Made by a program: the position numbers and the translations under genes | Assembly: GCF_029931775.1 (NCBI RefSeq) | Contig: NC_079312.1 | Span: 115,504,872-115,568,871 of the forward strand | Length of the DNA stretch: 64,000 nt | Source of the DNA: Euleptes europaea | Taxonomy: Eukaryota > Chordata > Lepidosauria > Squamata > Sphaerodactylidae | Direction of reading: 5' to 3' | In this document: positions 32,201-43,200 of the stretch, one piece after another | How positions within the stretch are numbered: the stretch's first letter is position 1 | Layout of the letters: each line of letters opens with the position of its first letter | The notes under the pieces: generated by a model | Databases searched by the model: none | Told to the model about the DNA's origin: nothing | The model's input: only the letters and a program-made list of their open reading frames with translations

Positions 32201-35200
32201 GAACTTCATTTGCAAACCCAAATGTGAGCATCAATACATTCCGCTAATTCTCTGCTCATTAAGACATAAAATATTGGTTTACCTAATTAAATTACTTATA
32301 TTACAGTCATAGGTTTTACCAAAATAAAGTAACAAATTACCCCAAACCTTATTAAATTCTTCCCCCATTTTATATCCTTGAATTACTCTGGTATTAAAAG
32401 TAATTTTTTCCATAATCATGAACATTTTTATTTTCTGTCGCCACCTGTCCGAAGTAATATTTTCTGCCATTTTCCAATTCGCGGCGATTACCAACCTCGC
32501 TGCTATAATCAAAAAACTTACTAATGTTTTCTGTGTACAATTCCCATTTTTGTTCAAAAATAGATTCAAGAGAACTATTTGCACTGAGGGTTCTATTTTT
32601 TTCTCTGGTAATCGCCTCAATTTCCTTAAAAATTTCTTTTCAAAATTTTTGTATAACTGGACAGTCCCATCACATGTGGATAAATGTACCAATTTCCCCA
32701 CATCCTCTCCAACAATGCCTATCTACTCCCTTATTTATAAGATGTAATTTTTGTGGGGTAAAGTACCATTTCTGCAATACTTTTATACCATGTTCCTGAA
32801 TTTTCATGGATATCGATTTGAATGGGGGTCTTTTAAAAATTTCCTTCCACTCCTCCTCACTCAAATTCATTTTTAACGCCCCTTCCCATATCCTCTTTAA
32901 TGCTGATGCCGTTTTATATTCCTGATCAATTAATATCTTGTATATTCTTGAAATCAATTTCCTTTCCTTTACATCAATCTTATCAACTAATTCCTCAAAT
33001 TCATTCAAAGGCTTTTTAATTTGTTCTTGTATTTCCTTCTTACTCAAAAAAGAAGTTATTTGATATTTCCATAGCCAATGACTTTATTTAGGGAGGAAAG
33101 TCTCAAGGCCCATTAATTCCCCCTCCTCTATCGTTTTCTTAACATTCTTTAAAAACACCCTTTTATCAAGAATCCTTTCAAATTCCCTTCCATAACCTCT
33201 TAACGCCTCAAAATTTGGATGGTAGACAAAAGGTATTAATTCAGAATAGGCCGGGTATAAATTCTTTTTCCATTTGTTCCAACAAATAATCGGGCTACAT
33301 AACATAGACCAAGGAGTTGTCTTGCAAATTGAGGGCTGTGGCTTCCTTTATAGAGTCAATCCATCTCCTGTTGGGTCTTCCTCTTTTCCTACTGCCCTCA
33401 ACTTTTCCTAGCATGACTGTCTTTTCTAGTGACTCTTGCCTTCTCATAATGTGACCAAAATACGATAGCCTCGGTTTAGTCATTTTAGCTTCTAGGGTCA
33501 GTTCAGGCTTGATTTGATCTATAACCCACTGATTTGTTTTTTTGGCAGTCCATGGTATCCGTAACACTCTCCTCCAACACCACATTTCAAAGGAGTCTAC
33601 TTTCTTCCTGTCAGCTTTCTTCATTGTCCAGCTCTCGCACCCATACATAGTAACAGGGAATACGATGGCATGAATTAACCTGATCTTGGTTGCCAGTAAC
33701 ACATCCTTACACTTCAGAATCTTTTCTAGCTCCTTCATGGATGCCCTTCCCAGTCTCAATCTCTTTCTGATTTCTTGGCTGCAGTCTCCCTTTTGGTTGA
33801 TGATGGAGCCAAGGAATAGAAAGTCTTCAACAATTTCAATTTCAATATTATCTATACTACTCTTTAAAAATAATAAATAAGTATATCAGGATTAAGTATT
33901 ATTTGGGGGGATCTCAGAAATATAAAACAACAAGTAATACTATAAGTTGTTTTATATATTATATGATATATTTGATTCAATAATTTGATTTAATAACAGT
34001 AGTTTTAAATAATTAATTTCAAAACGGTATTTTATTAGTATCACATAGAAAACCTATGTTTTATAATAAGACTGTTATGATTATTGAGGAACTGTTAGTG
34101 ATACTGTGTATTGCATAGAAGAACATTGGTCCATATTATTAGTTTTTATTTAGACGTAATGGAGGTAATGATGGAAAGATCGGACTTTCTAATATCTATT
34201 TCTTTATTCTAGGTTCTTGCTCTTTTTTATCTTGTCTTTTGTTTTATATCCCCAATAAAAATGTTTTTAAAAACACACCATTAAACCCAGAATTAAAATA
34301 CATACAAAGACATAAAGACAACAATTAAAATATTGGGCAGGAAGAAGGGATCACAGAGGGAACACCAAATGAAACAAAAAAAGGCTTCACCTGTTGGTGG
34401 AAGATGGCAACAGAAGAGGACAGATCAGTCTCTGCGGGGAGAGAGTCCCAGAGCTTCGGTGCCATGACCGAGAAGGCCCTCTCCCTGGTGGCCACCTGCC
34501 TAATCTCAGAAGGTGGAGGCACCCAAAGCTGGGCCTTGGAAGATGACTGCAGTGGTTGGGCACGTTTGTAAGGGAGTAGGCGGTCCTTCAGGTACTTTGG
34601 TCCCAAACCATAGAGGGCTTTAAAGGTCAACACCAGCACCTTGAATTGTGCCCAGAAACAGATTGGGAGCCAGTACAGATAAGCCAAGACTGGAGTGATT
34701 TGACCCACTCCAGTCATCATCCTGGCTGCAGCATTCGGCACCAGTTTAACTTTCCAAACACTTTTCCAGGGTAGCCCCACAAAGAGTGTATTGAAGTCAT
34801 CTAATCTAGATGTAACCAGGGCATGTACCAAAGCGTCCAGATGGCATTGTTATACTCCTAAATTCCATAAGCATGCAAAATAGTATAACTGTATACGCCT
34901 TCCAAGCTCTAAGTGATGCACTTGAAGTTACTGGAACAGTAGAATAAGTTTAGGTTTGATAAGAAATATTGCATATATTTTAATCCCCAATCCATTTTTT
35001 CTTAGTTAAAAAATGAAGGAAAAAAAACAATTTTCACGACTGCAAAATTTCTCAAAATTTGACACCTCTGCTCCTGATTAGAGGCCCCCCCTTTCAATTA
35101 CATTCTTCCCTACTCACCAGTAAGGGGCTCCAGCAGATGCAGGAAACCACCATGATGCCCACCAGCTGCACAACCATCTCAATGTCATGAGCCTTGGCCC

Positions 35201-35945
35201 GCCGGTGCCCACATTTGCGCTGACCACGGAGTCGGGCCCGCACCAGGATGAGTCCACTGAACGTGTTGCAGAAGAGGGAGGCCAGCAAGGAGGCCAAGCC
35301 CAGCAAGGAGAAGAGGAGAGCAAAGGCCCCGTCTGGCCACGCTTCTGCTCCTCGCACCTTGATGAAGCACCAAGTGCCGGGAGCTTGAACAACATAGCTC
35401 CCAAAGGTACAGAGAGGCATCAGAGCGATGGCCAGAGCGGCTACCCACAATCCTACCAAGGACAGCTTTGTCCGGCCCGGTGTGACTAAGGCAGCATGCA
35501 ACAGGGGACGGGTGATGCCCACACAACGCTCCACTGCCATGATGCAGCCCAGAAAGAGCGGGCATAGTCCGAAGAACACCATACAGGCTCCAAAGAACTG
35601 GCAGAGGGATCCAGAAGGGTCCATGGCTGCCCAGCCACGCCGCGTGGCGTAGAGTCTCAAGACAAAGGAGCCAGGGATGACATGGCCTGCCAGGTCAGTT
35701 ATAACCAGACTGCTGGCAAAAAGCAGGAAGGTGGCCTTGGAGCGGCGCCGGAAGCGGGCGTAGGATTGTACTAGGATGGCCAGTGCCACCAGATTGGAGA
35801 CAGCGCCCAGGGTCATAGAGAAAATGGGGGCAGCAGGCGATGAAGCGCTTGCGGTGGTCTTCACCAACTCTGGGTGCATTGAAGTGTTGGCCAACGAGAT
35901 GGCAGCTGGTGCCTGGGATGCATTGGGGGCGTGGATGGCAAACAT
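28982..35945 (-). CDS. PTGER1: Prostaglandin E2 receptor EP1 (two coding exons)
   Basis: This is a 358-residue class A GPCR of the prostanoid family that couples PGE2 to calcium signalling at the plasma membrane. It has possible N-glycosylation sites N8 and N20, seven hydrophobic segments, ERC in place of DRY after TM3, the prostanoid signature PGTWCF in the second extracellular loop, and TM7 [19 protein letters not shown] with the Arg that binds the prostaglandin carboxylate. [13 protein letters not shown] and LAGHVIPG match EP1 specifically. The third intracellular loop ([20 protein letters not shown]) is much shorter than in human EP1 (402 residues, from memory), which explains the shorter protein. 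Both exons are open. The intron interrupts after SPLL at the end of TM6, the position known for prostanoid receptor genes. It converges on the VCP paralogue. Confidence 0.95.
29445..29639 (+). mobile_element. TA-flanked MITE, copy 1
   Basis: It starts GGGTTGCCAACCTTCAGG and ends CCTGACAACCC. The flanking dinucleotide TA is present on both sides (29443-29444, 29640-29641). Short inverted ends with TA duplication point to a Tc1/mariner-type non-autonomous element. In PTGER1 intron 2. Confidence 0.75.
29640..30167. other. PTGER1 intron, no recognised feature
   Basis: Noncoding, with a small G-rich/C-rich inverted repeat near 29965-30020. Confidence 0.5.
30182..30423 (+). mobile_element. Foldback insert of unrelated sequence
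   Basis: A leader of 39 nt is followed by a palindrome with arms 30221-30321 and 30325-30425, about 101 bp each, one mismatch, 3-nt spacer. Direct repeats TACTGTAGTTATAC flank at 30168-30181 and 30424-30437, sharing the last two bases with the right arm. Same architecture as 7685-7914 but no sequence similarity to it. Source unknown. Confidence 0.7.
31968..33878 (-). mobile_element. RTE/BovB LINE 3' part, split by an L1 insertion
   Basis: The outer pieces are 31968-32055 (tail AAGTGCTGTCAAGTCGCTTC) and 33308-33878. The latter encodes the BovB C-terminus on the minus strand ([40 protein letters not shown]). An open 154-codon frame remains, so this copy is moderately young. Confidence 0.8.
32056..33307 (-). 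mobile_element. L1 LINE 3' end nested inside BovB
   Basis: It starts with a poly(T) tract (minus-strand poly(A)). The minus strand encodes L1 ORF2 C-terminal pieces ([54 protein letters not shown]). About 17 bases of BovB seen in the copy at 48 kb are missing at the junction. Confidence 0.75.
34325..34845 (-). mobile_element. L2-like LINE 3' part
   Basis: The minus strand encodes [20 protein letters not shown] and [20 protein letters not shown], the reverse-transcriptase C-terminal part of the L2 group. One frame of 168 codons is open. 5' truncated, in PTGER1 intron 2. Confidence 0.75.
35118..35945 (-). CDS. PTGER1: PTGER1 coding exon with start
   Basis: It holds 276 codons from ATG (35943-35945) through TM6, ending CICWSPLL at donor GTGAGT (complement at 35112-35117). 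An upstream acceptor TTTTGCCTTGACAG places the exon start near 35976. Confidence 0.95.
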
Positions 35946-35949
35946 CCTG

Positions 35950-35976
35950 TCAGTAATGGCCTCCGGGAGCAGGCAT
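35950..35976 (-). other. Short upstream ORF in the PTGER1 5' leader
   Basis: Directly after the predicted acceptor an ATG opens an 8-codon frame (MPAPGGHY, stop) ending four bases before the PTGER1 ATG. It could lower translation through reinitiation. It depends on the acceptor being at 35977-35978. Confidence 0.45.
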
Positions 35977-36224
35977 CTGTCAAGGCAAAACAGGCATCAG
36001 AAACTCTACCAAAAGCCTTTCTCAGGAGCCAAGCCACTCTTTTCTTCCTCATGCATTCTGCTCTGAAAGGAAGGGGAGGGGAGAGTGCTTGATTTGAGGG
36101 CTACGGTCCAGCACGCACAACCAGTTGTACGATCCTCCCCAGCTCCCGGGGAACACACAGCACAGAGAAGCCACTTTGGTTCTTCTTCCTTATTTCAGCT
36201 CCACTAATTCTATTTCTGAGATGT

Positions 36225-36417
36225 GTAATGGTACAGTATAATCTGATCTAGCCAAATCTTGGAAACTAAGCAGGGTCAGTACTTGGATGGGAGACTACCA
36301 AGGAATGCACGGCTGAGGAAGGCAAAACAAACCACCTCTGCTTAATCATTTGCCTTGAAATGATTCCTTCCTGGGGTTGCCACAAGTCAGCTGCGACTTG
36401 ATGGCACTTTGCACACA
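36225..36417 (+). mobile_element. 5S-rRNA-derived SINE with BovB-like tail
   Basis: 5S-like AACTAAGCAGGGTCAGTACT and TTGGATGGGAGACTACCAAG are followed by the tail GTTGCCACAAGTCAGCTGCG and CA repeats. Inside the presumed PTGER1 5' intron. Confidence 0.8.
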
Positions 36418-36719
36418 CACAATTCTATTTCTCCTAACTTCCTCTTCTTCCTTGCCCTGCCCTCTGAAGACTTTCCCCCTCCTCTTTCCACCCCTCTTTA
36501 TTTGTGTTTCACATCTTAAACGGTAGAATCTGCACGCAGGGCTCTTGCTTTGTAAAAGCTGTACAGAGCCCAGGATCGTTTTGCTGCTTTTGATTAAATG
36601 GTGGTGGGGGCTGGCAGGAGCCTGGGAAAGAGAGAGGCTCCTTGGGAGTCTTCTGTCTGTGGGGTAGTCAAGAAGAAGAGAGTACTTCTTCACAGTTTCT
36701 AAAGGAAGTGCATACAGTC

Positions 36720-36935
36720 CTAGTCCTGATCTGGATGGCCCAGGCGAGCTAAATCTTGTCAGATCTCGGAAGATAAGCTGTGTCAGCCCTGCTTAGTATT
36801 TTAGATGGGAGACCACCAAGGAAGTCCAGAGTCGCAACGTAGAGGCAGGCATTGACAAACCACCTCTGAACGACTCTTGCCTTGAAAAACTCACGGGGTC
36901 GCCATAAGTCGGCTGCTGCGGCTTAACTAGACTTT
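36720..36935 (+). mobile_element. 5S-rRNA-derived SINE, near full length
   Basis: It starts TCCTGATCTGGATGGCCCAG, contains CTTGTCAGATCTCGGAAG (5S box region) and GATGGGAGACCACCAAGG, and ends GGTCGCCATAAGTCGGCTGC. Confidence 0.85.
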
Positions 36936-36939
36936 CCAC

Positions 36940-38390
36940 CACCATACAGCCCTACTTGTGTATTCATCAAGACAGTTCATTGCCATCCTAAACAGCTACA
37001 CTAATCTAAGCCCATTTACTTCAATGGATTTAGAAGGGTGTAATTCTGCTTAGGATGGCACTGATCATATCAAATGATCCCCAAAATTGATATATAGTTA
37101 TTCTTCACTCCCCCCTCCCTCCCAATCTGGGATCATATAGGTGAGGAAGCCCCAAATAAAGTAGTGATTAAAGAATGCAGAGAATCTTTTTTTAATTGTG
37201 ACTTTTAAATTTTATTACAGCCCTCTCGATATTATATTTTAAAATTCAATGTTACATTATTCACATTCCCCTCAGTCCAATGAAGAAATATAAATCTTGG
37301 GCAGGGGCAGCTTTTTAAAAAGGTCAACATGCTTAACATGTTCAGTATTATAAATGCAAGAACATACGTGACAAATAAGTGACAATCATTATTACCCAAA
37401 TTCTTTGTCACATTCTCTACATTGCATAAATCGTCACAGCAATAATAAACTGAGGAGGACACGCAGAGCCTTTTCCTGGGAACTGGCGTCATTCTACTCT
37501 ACAGCTGGTCATCGTGTCAAAAGTGATGGGAACACATCATGAATCTGAGAGAGTAAACCACCCAAGAACTCTCACAGTCCAGTCCAAAGCAAAGTTAAGG
37601 GTCATTATCTATACTTTTCAAGCAAATGTTCAAGCAAATCTGAACGATTATCAGTCTTTTTATACTGGACCCAGTGGTACTAGCTCCTCTTGTCCACTAG
37701 TGAAAGAAGTAAATTGCCACCACTGTAATATTTGCAGCAGGGTTCTTAAAAAACAAGCGTCTGTCTGTAGTAAGCACATGCAGTATAACTGAATTACTCT
37801 GCTTTTTACATTTGTTATTTCTATTGTCTGGCTCAAGTAACCTGGGGCTAAATTCAGAACCAGATGATTGAGTCATGGCTTCTAACCCACTGCAGCTCAT
37901 ACTTGCCTCTGTGATTGAGAAACAGAATCCAGGAGTCCATAATTCAGACAATTTACAAAGTTTAATTACTCCTTAGTATCTTAACCACTTCTTTTGTACT
38001 TGACTTTCCCCTGTACTTTCAATACACACTCATTTAATAATCTGCACCAGTGTAGGAAGTGTGGATTAGTTAATGAGGAGTATACAAATCTCTATTGTAT
38101 GATTCATGGGAGTCACTATATGAAACAGAATTTCCAGTTCACATTATTTAATGCAAACGGTTGGTTCCAAACATAGACCAGAAGCCAAAAATACATTCTG
38201 CTGGATTTGTTGTGTGCCCGAGAAGGTATCTGCTACAACTTTTGTATTGCGATGAGCTTTCTCCACAACCAGTTGCCTCCAAAGGTGCTATTGTCACACA
38301 CATACATTACACACCCCTTTTCTCTTAAATCAAATAATTTAGGATAACATCCAGGATCCACAGCTTAGAATCGCCAAGCTAACCACACAG
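36940..38390. other. No recognised feature
   Basis: Noncoding sequence in the presumed PTGER1 5' intron; short open frames only. Confidence 0.5.
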
Positions 38391-38395
38391 GCATA

Positions 38396-38666
38396 GGGTT
38401 ACCGCACTTGTATTCCCAGCGAAGTATTAAGAGTTTGAAAATGTTATAAAAAATACTGTTCGCACTTTCTAGGTATTCCCACCGATGTATTAAGAGTTTG
38501 AAACTGTTATAAAAAACACTGTTCGCACTTTGTTTGGCCCCTTTAGCTGTGAAGACGTCTTCCAACCGTTTATAAGCCGTGGTATCCAAAAACCCTTTTA
38601 AAGCGGTTTTTTATAACATTTTCAGACTCTTAATACATCGCTGGGAATACAAAGTGCGGTAACCCC
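38396..38666. mobile_element. MITE with about 58-bp inverted repeats
   Basis: Ends read GGGTTACCGCACTTGTATTC and the inverse of GGGTTACCGCACTTTGTATT, with about 58 bp of matching arm. The left arm is followed by a diverged tandem copy of itself. CATA flanks both sides (38392-38395, 38667-38670), a possible 4-bp duplication. Family not assigned. Confidence 0.65.
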
Positions 38667-38750
38667 CATACAAAAACAGAAACCCTCATCATAAGTTCTG
38701 AGTGCAACAGGGTGGTCACATCGTGTTAAAATAGAAGCAGCATAGAATTA

Positions 38751-38915
38751 TGCACTTGGATTTTTTGCCTTGGATTTGCCCCTCTCAAAATGTACATTTC
38801 CCCCATCTGAATTCTCAGCACTCTGCACGGGGGCTTATTGTTGAGTCCTGAGAATTCGGATGGGGAGAAATGTGCATCTAGAGAGCGGCAGATCCAAGGC
38901 AAAACCTCCCGTGCA
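38751..38915. mobile_element. MITE with long inverted repeats, copy A
   Basis: The sequence folds back on itself: GCCTTGGATTTGCCCCTCTC pairs with the right side, which contains GATCCAAGGCAAAACC. The arms are about 60-70 bp with mismatches. Same family as 39171-39330. Confidence 0.65.
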
Positions 38916-39170
38916 TCAATGGCCCAAGTGATTTTGAGTAGGCAACAGCGTTGTTTGGAAGAACTTTGAGGGCGCACAGACAGCATTTCCACCCTTTTTG
39001 GTTTGCAGTAATTTAGGATAAACTATTGGCTTCTGATCAAGTGTTTTTAATCACCAGCACGGATCCGTGTCTGCTTTTTTACGCACGTGTGCATCAAAAA
39101 ACGACAGATCCCCCCCCTCCCCGATACTTCTCAGCCATCCTGGCTGTGGCGCGCGCCGTCGTTTACTATG

Positions 39171-39330
39171 CATGGAAAGTTTTGCCTTGGATTTGCCACT
39201 CTTTAGATGCACGTTTTCCCCATCCACGTTCTCAAAACTCAACAATAAGCCGCCATGCAGAGTTTTGAGAATTCAGATGGGGGGAAACGTGCATCTCTAG
39301 AGTGGCAAATCCAAGGCAAAACCTTCCATG
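39171..39330. mobile_element. MITE with long inverted repeats, copy B
   Basis: The left end CATGGAAAGTTTTGCCTTGG pairs with the right end CAAGGCAAAACCTTCCATG. Lies about 40 bp from the PTGER1 CpG island. Confidence 0.7.
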
Positions 39331-39369
39331 AATAAATGGCACCGGGTCCTGAAAACAGTATCACGAGAT

Positions 39370-39860
39370 CTGGAACCAATCTTTCCTCCACCCGGCGCCG
39401 TTTCCCCGCCGTCTGCCTAACGAAGACGACTCCCATCGGGGACACACACGCACGGACCTTCGTAGGGCAGCGGGCCGGAGGGAGCCTCCCCCGAGCAGGG
39501 CTGCTGCCCCTTCGCGGCGTCCAGGAGCTCCCCGGCGGCGTCCCGCAGCCTCCGACCAGCCCGCGCCTGCCTTTCCCACCTGCTTCCTCCTCCCCGTCAT
39601 AGGGGCATCTGTGGCCGGGAGCGCCGCGAGCTGCTCCAGCCTGGCCGCCACTCACCTTTCGCAGGTCCCGTCCCGCCTCTCCAGGGCGCGCGAGCCAGTC
39701 CCGCGCAAGGCTGCAGCCCAAGTGCGCCCCAGCGCCGCGCCGCGCCTCGCCCTCTCCCGCCCCGCGGCAAGTGATGGGACGGGCCTCGCCCCCTTCCGGC
39801 GCTAGGGGGCGCGCTGACCTCCTCCTCCTGCGCCCTCCGAAGCGGAATCGGCTCCTAAGG
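39370..39860 (-). promoter_or_regulatory. CpG island, probable PTGER1 promoter
   Basis: Dense CG dinucleotides with GC boxes (CCCGCCCC-like) from about 39370 to 39860. A hAT element begins right after it at 39872 and a MITE ends just before it at 39330. Confidence 0.6.
39656..39850 (-). other. PTGER1: Probable noncoding first exon of PTGER1
   Basis: On the minus strand a CpG-rich block ends with CTGCGAAAG and donor GTGAGT (complement at 39650-39655). Human PTGER1 also has a noncoding first exon. The 5' end is not determined. It would pair with the acceptor at 35977-35978. Confidence 0.5.
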
Positions 39861-39871
39861 TCAGCCTAGGC

Positions 39872-40710
39872 CAGGAGGTTATTAGTCAAAAGAGCCAAAT
39901 ATCAACAGTGCAACGATTTGAGATTTCTTTTGAGAGCCAACTTTCTTAAACTTAAATTATATAGGTAGGTACACTGTTTATTAACTTAATAAACTTTAAT
40001 TAAAGTTTTGTCTTAATTAAATTATAGGTACGCTGAATAAAACTTGATGTCATACTTAATAGTGATCTTATTTATTGATAAAAATTAAATTGTAAGTCCT
40101 TCCATTTCCCCCTCCCCGTCCGGAGTCCTCGTCTGGAGGCCTGGTCTACTGCCATAAAAGCCTATTGGTAGACCTGGCCTCCGGCTGAGTCCCATTGGGA
40201 GGCCAGGTCTACCCATTGGCTTTCTTGGCAGTAGACCTGGCCTCCAGAGGCCCATAGAAGCCAATGGGTAGACCTGGCCTCTGAAGGGGGACTTTTTCCC
40301 CTCCTCCGAGTCCAGGTCTACCGCCAAGAAAGCCAGTGGGTACACATGGCCTCCCAATGGGACTCAGCCGGAGGCCAGGTCTACCAAAGGAAGCCCGCCC
40401 TGCCCAACAGCTGATAGGTGGGGGGGCAGGAACTGCTGAGTCACCCGCCCAGCAATCACGCGGCTAGAGGGGAGGGAAGGGTTTAGCCTCCCAACCATTG
40501 AGGGCAAGGGCAAGGGTTACCCGGCCATTCTCCACGGCAGGGGGTGGGGAGAGACAGCGCGCCCGCTCGCCCACTCTCTCTCTCAGGTGCGCCGGCTCCG
40601 CAGCCCGGCTGCCGGCGCAAGAGCAGGGGCTCCGAACCAAGTTCGGAGAGCAGCACTCAACAGGCCAAAGAGCCGCTTGCGGCTCAGGAGCCGCAGTTTG
40701 CAGTCCCCTG
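39872..40710. mobile_element. hAT-type non-autonomous element with internal stem-loop
   Basis: Ends are CAGGAGG and CCCCTG, with octamers GCCTAGGC (39864-39871) and GCCTAGTA (40711-40718) matching at 6 of 8. The 3' end carries the GAGCCGC...GGCTCAGGAGCCGCAG pattern common in hAT repeats. Inside is a 74-bp inverted repeat, 40167-40240 against 40312-40385, about 95% paired. Confidence 0.65.
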
Positions 40711-40847
40711 GCCTAGTATAACTTCAAAACTCCCCTCCTGCAGGTTCAGGGTCGTTCAGTTAAGACCATGAGCTTAGGGAGGGTTGATGAGTCTTCTTCA
40801 CTCACAGCTACCGCCAGTTCAGTATTTGCTGCTGCTAAGCGGTGATC

Positions 40848-41020
40848 GGGCTCTGACCTGGATGGCCCAGGCTAGCCTGATAGGAGACCACCAAGGAAGT
40901 CCAGGGCTGCTATGCAGAGGAAGGCAATGGCGAAACCACCTCTGTTAGTCTCTTGCCTTGAAAACCCTATAAGGGGTCGCCATAAGTCGGACTTGACGGC
41001 ACTTTACACACACACACACA
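40848..41020 (+). mobile_element. 5S-rRNA-derived SINE with internal deletion
   Basis: GGGCTCTGACCTGGATGGCC jumps directly to GATAGGAGACCACCAAGGAA, so the middle of the 5S body is missing. The BovB-like tail and a CA run follow. Confidence 0.75.
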
Positions 41021-41553
41021 CAAGGGGATTGGACTTGCCGCTGCTGATCATGCAATGCCAGGTTGCCAACCTCCAGGTACTAACAAGAGAAAGACAGCAC
41101 TGATGGCTATATAAAGTAACCATTGTACGTACTTAATAATTCTATAATGGATACGTTCATAACAAAATCCAGTTGTGTTTTATTCTGTATTTTTTCAACA
41201 ACATGAACATGAAAGAAACATGCAGAATATATCACAAACATGCAGAATGCAAAGGAAAAGTCCAAGCTTTACACTAATAAGCACAAGTCGTAAATCGAAT
41301 CCAGTTATCACACACTCCTTCTATGGCTGAAAAGTCCCCACACTCCTTCTAAGGCTGCAAAGTTCTTAAGCCTTTATGCAGGAATGCCGTTGTATGCATC
41401 AAGGTCATAAGGTTTCCAAATTCATTTATACTGAAATAACAATGTACATGTCAATGCCGTGAGGCTTTCCGAATTCACAAGTTCAGAGATGAAGCCGTGC
41501 CCTAAAATCCCTAAAACCATGCTCCCCAGTGATGCTTGTTCTTCCCTTATCTG
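41021..41553. other. No recognised feature
   Basis: Noncoding; no repeat assigned except the trailing CA run before it. Confidence 0.5.
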
Positions 41554-41555
41554 TA

Positions 41556-41757
41556 GGGTTGCCAACCTCCAGGTAGTAGCTGGAGATCTGCTATTACAAC
41601 TGATCTCCAGTCGATAAGGATCAGTTCCCCTGGAGAAAATGGCCACTTTGGCAATTGGACTCTATGGCGTTGAAGTCCCTCCCCTCCCCAAACCCTACCT
41701 TCCTCAGGCTTCGCCCCAAAAACCTCCCGCCGGTGGCAAAGAGTGACCTGGCAACCC
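41556..41757 (+). mobile_element. TA-flanked MITE, copy 2
   Basis: Starts GGGTTGCCAACCTCCAGGTA, ends ACCTGGCAACCC; TA on both sides. Near full length. Confidence 0.8.
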
Positions 41758-41759
41758 TA

Positions 41760-42570
41760 TCCCAATGAGAGGGGGGCATGAGCATCCACCCTAACCTCCC
41801 TCAGAGGGAATAAACACAGGGTGTCATTCGTTCCGATGAAGTGATCTTATCTTCATAACCTGACACTTGGAGAAGCCAGAAACCTGGCTTTTCAAGACCC
41901 AAGACTGTGTGTGTAGAGTGTGGCACCATCAAACAACATGACACTGGAGCTCCCTGATTGAAAATCCAGATGTGCCGTTCGGCGTCCAGCCAGTAGCTGC
42001 AGCGGGTAAACAGGTAAACACATTCTTCCTCCTCTGCACTATTTCCCTAACTGGAAATATCCTTTCCCCTCTGCTTTTAGCTCTCATAGGGAAGAAAAAG
42101 ACGGGCAAAACACAATTATTGTCCCTGTCTTTTTTTCTTTATTGGGTTTAAAGCAGAGATGGGGGTTCGACTATGATTATCTTGGTGTCGCCCACTCTTA
42201 CTTGGGGAGGGAAGTGAAGCTATGATAGGAATAGTCACAAAGCTCCATTGCCCCTTATATTCCGCTTCTATTCTTACTTGGCCTGTTCCTCTGCTGTCCC
42301 AATCAGCACCCATGCCCTTCCGTTGACTGCTGCCCCAAGTCACAATAGCAACTATTGTGCCTTCATGTATATCAACTACACCTAGTCTCAGTGCTTTCTT
42401 AGGTTCAGATCTGAGGCAAATGCTTGTGCAGATGAACATACAACTATATCTGGAAACTATGCTGAAAATAGTGGTGATTATGGCTGCACCATCGGTATGC
42501 ATGACACTAAGAAGAGTACAAGACAGGAGACATAAAACTGGACAAAGGCAAGGGAGGGAGATGGCATCAA
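41760..42570. other. No recognised feature
   Basis: Noncoding; no gene or repeat supported. Confidence 0.45.
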
Positions 42571-43175
42571 AGAGAAGAAGAAGAGTTAGTTTTTAGATGC
42601 TGATTTTCTCTACCTTTTAAGGAGAATCAAACATGTATTTTACGTCGACATGTATTTTATTTGTTTACTTCATTCATAGCCCACCCTTCTTCTCAATGGG
42701 GACTTCAAAGCAGCTTATATCGTTCTCCGCTCCTCCATTTCATCCTCACAACTGCCCAGTGAGGTCAGTTAGGCTGAGAGTGTATGACTGGGCCACAGTC
42801 ATCCAAAAAGTTTCCATTCCACCTTTGAGCGTGGATATACATGCTATGGATGTACATTTCTTGCATCTGATGAAGAAGAAGAGTTGGTTTTTATATGCCG
42901 ATTTTCTCTGCCTTTTAAGGAGAATCAAACCAGCTGACAATCTCCTTCCCTTCCTCGCCCCACAACACAGACCTTGTGAGATAGGTGAGGCTGAGAGAGC
43001 TCGAAGAGAACTGTGACTAGCCCAAGGTCACCAGATGGATTCATGTGTAGGAGCGGGGAAACCGACCTGGTTCACCAGATTAGAGTCTGCCGCTCATGTG
43101 GAGGAGTGGGGAATCAAACCCAGTTCTTCAGATTAGAGTCTACCGCTCTTAACCACTACACCACACTGGTTCTCC
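42571..43175 (-). mobile_element. Cluster of tRNA-derived SINE pieces (type B), minus
   Basis: A type B tail fragment (about 42571-42630), a second SINE-like core (about 42640-42835, TGACTGGGCCACAGTCA) and a near full-length type B SINE (about 42875-43175) lie in series. The last ends in the tRNA head complement CCACTACACCACACTGGTTC. Confidence 0.7.
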
Positions 43176-43200
43176 AGTAAAACATACACACACACACACA

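Larger units (their letters stand above)
30740..34275 (+). mobile_element. L1 LINE ORF2 3' part, split by a BovB insertion
   Basis: 30740-31965 translates in broken frames to the L1 ORF2 C-terminal region ([40 protein letters not shown]). The 3' UTR and end (CAATAAAAATGTTTTTAAAA) appear at 33885-34275 after the BovB insert. Multiple frameshifts, so inactive. Confidence 0.7.

Noticed and set aside
33295-33759. 154-codon open frame as a host gene
   Set aside because: It is the C-terminus of a BovB LINE; a second copy lies at 48 kb.
34325-34831. 168-codon open frame as a host gene
   Set aside because: It is L2-type LINE sequence.
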